Of a DNA stretch of 16,917 nucleotides, positions 15,791-16,917 are shown piece after piece. Below the pieces are notes generated by a model. It was not told the DNA's origin. It worked only from the letters and a program-made list of their open reading frames with translations, and did not search any database. This stretch comes from Actinomycetes bacterium (lineage in GTDB: Bacteria > Actinomycetota > Acidimicrobiia > Acidimicrobiales > RAAP-2): NCBI GenBank assembly GCA_021805305.1, contig JAJZFO010000069.1:1-16917 (forward strand), read 5' to 3'. Position 1 is the stretch's first letter; every line of letters starts with the position of its first letter. Made by a program: the position numbers and the translations under genes.

Positions 15791-16917
15791 TAACTGGCGC
15801 GACGAGTGCGCGTCTTCCTCATCTCGTACAACGGCTCCGCCTCTCGCCGGACGACCGCCGCCGTAATGACGCAACGTTCGACGTCACCCCGCGAGGGCAC
15901 GTCGTACATCGGCTCGAGCAGGACGTTCTCCAGGATGGAGCGCAGCCCGCGGGCGCCGGTCTGTCGTTCCATCGCCAACTCGGCGATGGCCTCCAGGGCG
16001 TCCTTCTCGATGACGAGCTCCACGCCGTCGAGCGCCAGAACCTGCTGAAACTGCTTGACCAAGGAATTCTTGGGCTCGGTGAGGACCTGGATGAGCATCT
16101 CTCGATCGAGTTGCTGGACGGCGCCCACGATAGGCAGACGACCAATGAACTCGGGAATCAGACCGAACTTGACCAAGTCTTCGGGCAGCGCGTGTCGAAA
16201 GAGCTCCACGTCGCCGTGACGCTTCGCCTCCACCGGCTGATTGAAACCCATTGACTTCTTGCCGAGTCGGCGCTCGATGATCTGTTCCAGACCCGCGAAG
16301 GCCCCTCCGCAGATGAACAGGATATTTGCGGTGTCAATCGTGATGAACTCCTGGTGTGGGTGCTTACGGCCACCCTGGGGCGGAACGCTGGCGACCGTCC
16401 CCTCAAGAATCTTCAACAACGCTTGCTGCACACCTTCACCGGAGACGTCACGGGTGATCGAAGGATTTTCCGCCTTGCGGGCAATCTTGTCGATCTCGTC
16501 GATGTAGATGATCCCTCGCTCCGCGCGCTTGACATCGAAGTCCGCCGCGGTGAGCAACTTCAGCAGAATATTCTCGACGTCCTCACCCACGTAGCCCGCT
16601 TCGGTCAACGCCGTGGCGTCCGCGATGGCGAAGGGCACGTTGAGCATTCGAGCCAGCGTTTGGGCGAGGAAGGTCTTACCGCACCCGGTCGGGCCCAAGA
16701 GAAGGACGTTGGACTTCCCCACCTCGACGTCGTCGTCGTGAAGGGGGCCGGCCTGGATGCGCTTGTAGTGGTTGTAGACCGCCACCGCCAGAATCTTCTT
16801 TGCGTCGAGCTGCCCGATCACAAATTCGTCGAGGAACGAGGTGACCTCACGTGGCGTCGGCAAATCCTCCAAGACGAACTCGGGACGATCGCCAAATTCA
16901 TCGGCGATGATGTCATT
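15790..16917 (-). CDS. clpX: ClpX ATPase, unfolding subunit of ClpXP protease (5' end outside the window)
   Basis: AAA+ unfoldase that recognises tagged proteins and feeds them to ClpP. The frame is open to the last base, where it reads [15 protein letters not shown], the segment that joins the zinc-binding domain to the AAA+ module. The zinc cysteines and true start therefore lie beyond 16917, and 375 residues are visible. Motifs in order are Walker A GPTGCGKT, pore loop GYVGEDVEN, Walker [11 protein letters not shown], the RKH loop ([10 protein letters not shown]) and a ClpP-contact loop reading MGF where IGF or LGF is common. IPEFIGRLP and sensor-2 GARGLRS follow. The stop TAG shares a base with the folC start. 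A clpP gene would be expected upstream, out of view. Confidence 0.97.
   Translation of the reverse strand, partial: NDIIADEFGDRPEFVLEDLPTPREVTSFLDEFVIGQLDAKKILAVAVYNHYKRIQAGPLHDDDVEVGKSNVLLLGPTGCGKTFLAQTLARMLNVPFAIADATALTEAGYVGEDVENILLKLLTAADFDVKRAERGIIYIDEIDKIARKAENPSITRDVSGEGVQQALLKILEGTVASVPPQGGRKHPHQEFITIDTANILFICGGAFAGLEQIIERRLGKKSMGFNQPVEAKRHGDVELFRHALPEDLVKFGLIPEFIGRLPIVGAVQQLDREMLIQVLTEPKNSLVKQFQQVLALDGVELVIEKDALEAIAELAMERQTGARGLRSILENVLLEPMYDVPSRGDVERCVITAAVVRREAEPLYEMRKTRTRRAS

Noticed and set aside
14684..15793. Long open frame on the plus strand opposite folC.
   Set aside because: It is antisense to a clear gene, has no recognisable domain, and is explained by GC-rich third positions in the minus-strand gene.
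15791..15874. Longer folC beginning at 15874 inside clpX.
   Set aside because: The extra 28 residues do not resemble FolC and would overlap clpX by 85 bases; GTG 15790 fits the family start and couples to the clpX stop.
15790..16872. TTG at 16872 as the start of clpX.
   Set aside because: The frame continues upstream to the window edge with NDIIADEFG, which is conserved ClpX sequence, so this codon is an internal leucine.

Overview
The window reads as a conserved housekeeping block from a GC-rich bacterium, most likely an actinomycete of the Acidimicrobiia type. This placement is inferred, not measured. It rests on four things: strong G/C bias at third codon positions; the gene order clpX-folC-ndk-mreBCD-mrdA-rne-rplU-rpmA-obgE-proB-proA; a threonine-rich tail on the penicillin-binding protein; and frequent GTG starts. 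About seven of the fifteen genes whose starts lie in the window begin with GTG. All genes but one are on the minus strand, so transcription runs from high to low coordinates.

Right part (16917 down to 9290): clpX (5' end outside the window), folC and ndk, then the cell-shape cluster mreB, mreC, mreD and mrdA (PBP2). Gaps are very short or are stop/start overlaps (TAGTG at clpX/folC, GTGA at mreC/mreD, ATGA at mreD/mrdA), which suggests translational coupling. The only sizeable gap is 87 bp before mreB. No rodA follows mrdA. A 294-bp non-coding stretch comes instead, carrying a strong dyad just after mrdA and a good ribosome binding site just before rne.

Middle (8995 to 6365): an RNase E/G-type endoribonuclease with a basic, glycine-rich N-terminal extension, then rplU and rpmA (ribosomal proteins L21 and L27). 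rpmA is followed by a clear intrinsic terminator at 6640-6682. The only plus-strand gene, an HU-like DNA-binding protein (6089-6364), converges on rpmA. The 338 bp between them hold at least two strong hairpins and no convincing gene.

Left part (5882 to 1): an AT-richer divergent promoter region separates HU from a HemL-like class III aminotransferase. Only 25 bp after the aminotransferase comes obgE, then proB, proA and a 3'-truncated MoxR-type AAA+ ATPase. HU and the aminotransferase appear to interrupt the usual rplU-rpmA-obgE linkage, so obgE, proB, proA and moxR may now depend on the aminotransferase promoter.

Together the genes cover protein turnover (ClpX), folate and nucleotide supply (FolC, Ndk), lateral-wall synthesis (MreBCD, PBP2), RNA decay and ribosome assembly (RNase E/G, L21, L27, ObgE), and proline synthesis (ProB, ProA). 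I found no CRISPR array, insertion sequence, prophage, tRNA or rRNA. The least ordinary parts are the non-coding leader ahead of rne, the two inserted genes, the altered G4 motif in ObgE, and the low-complexity tails of PBP2 and RNase E/G.
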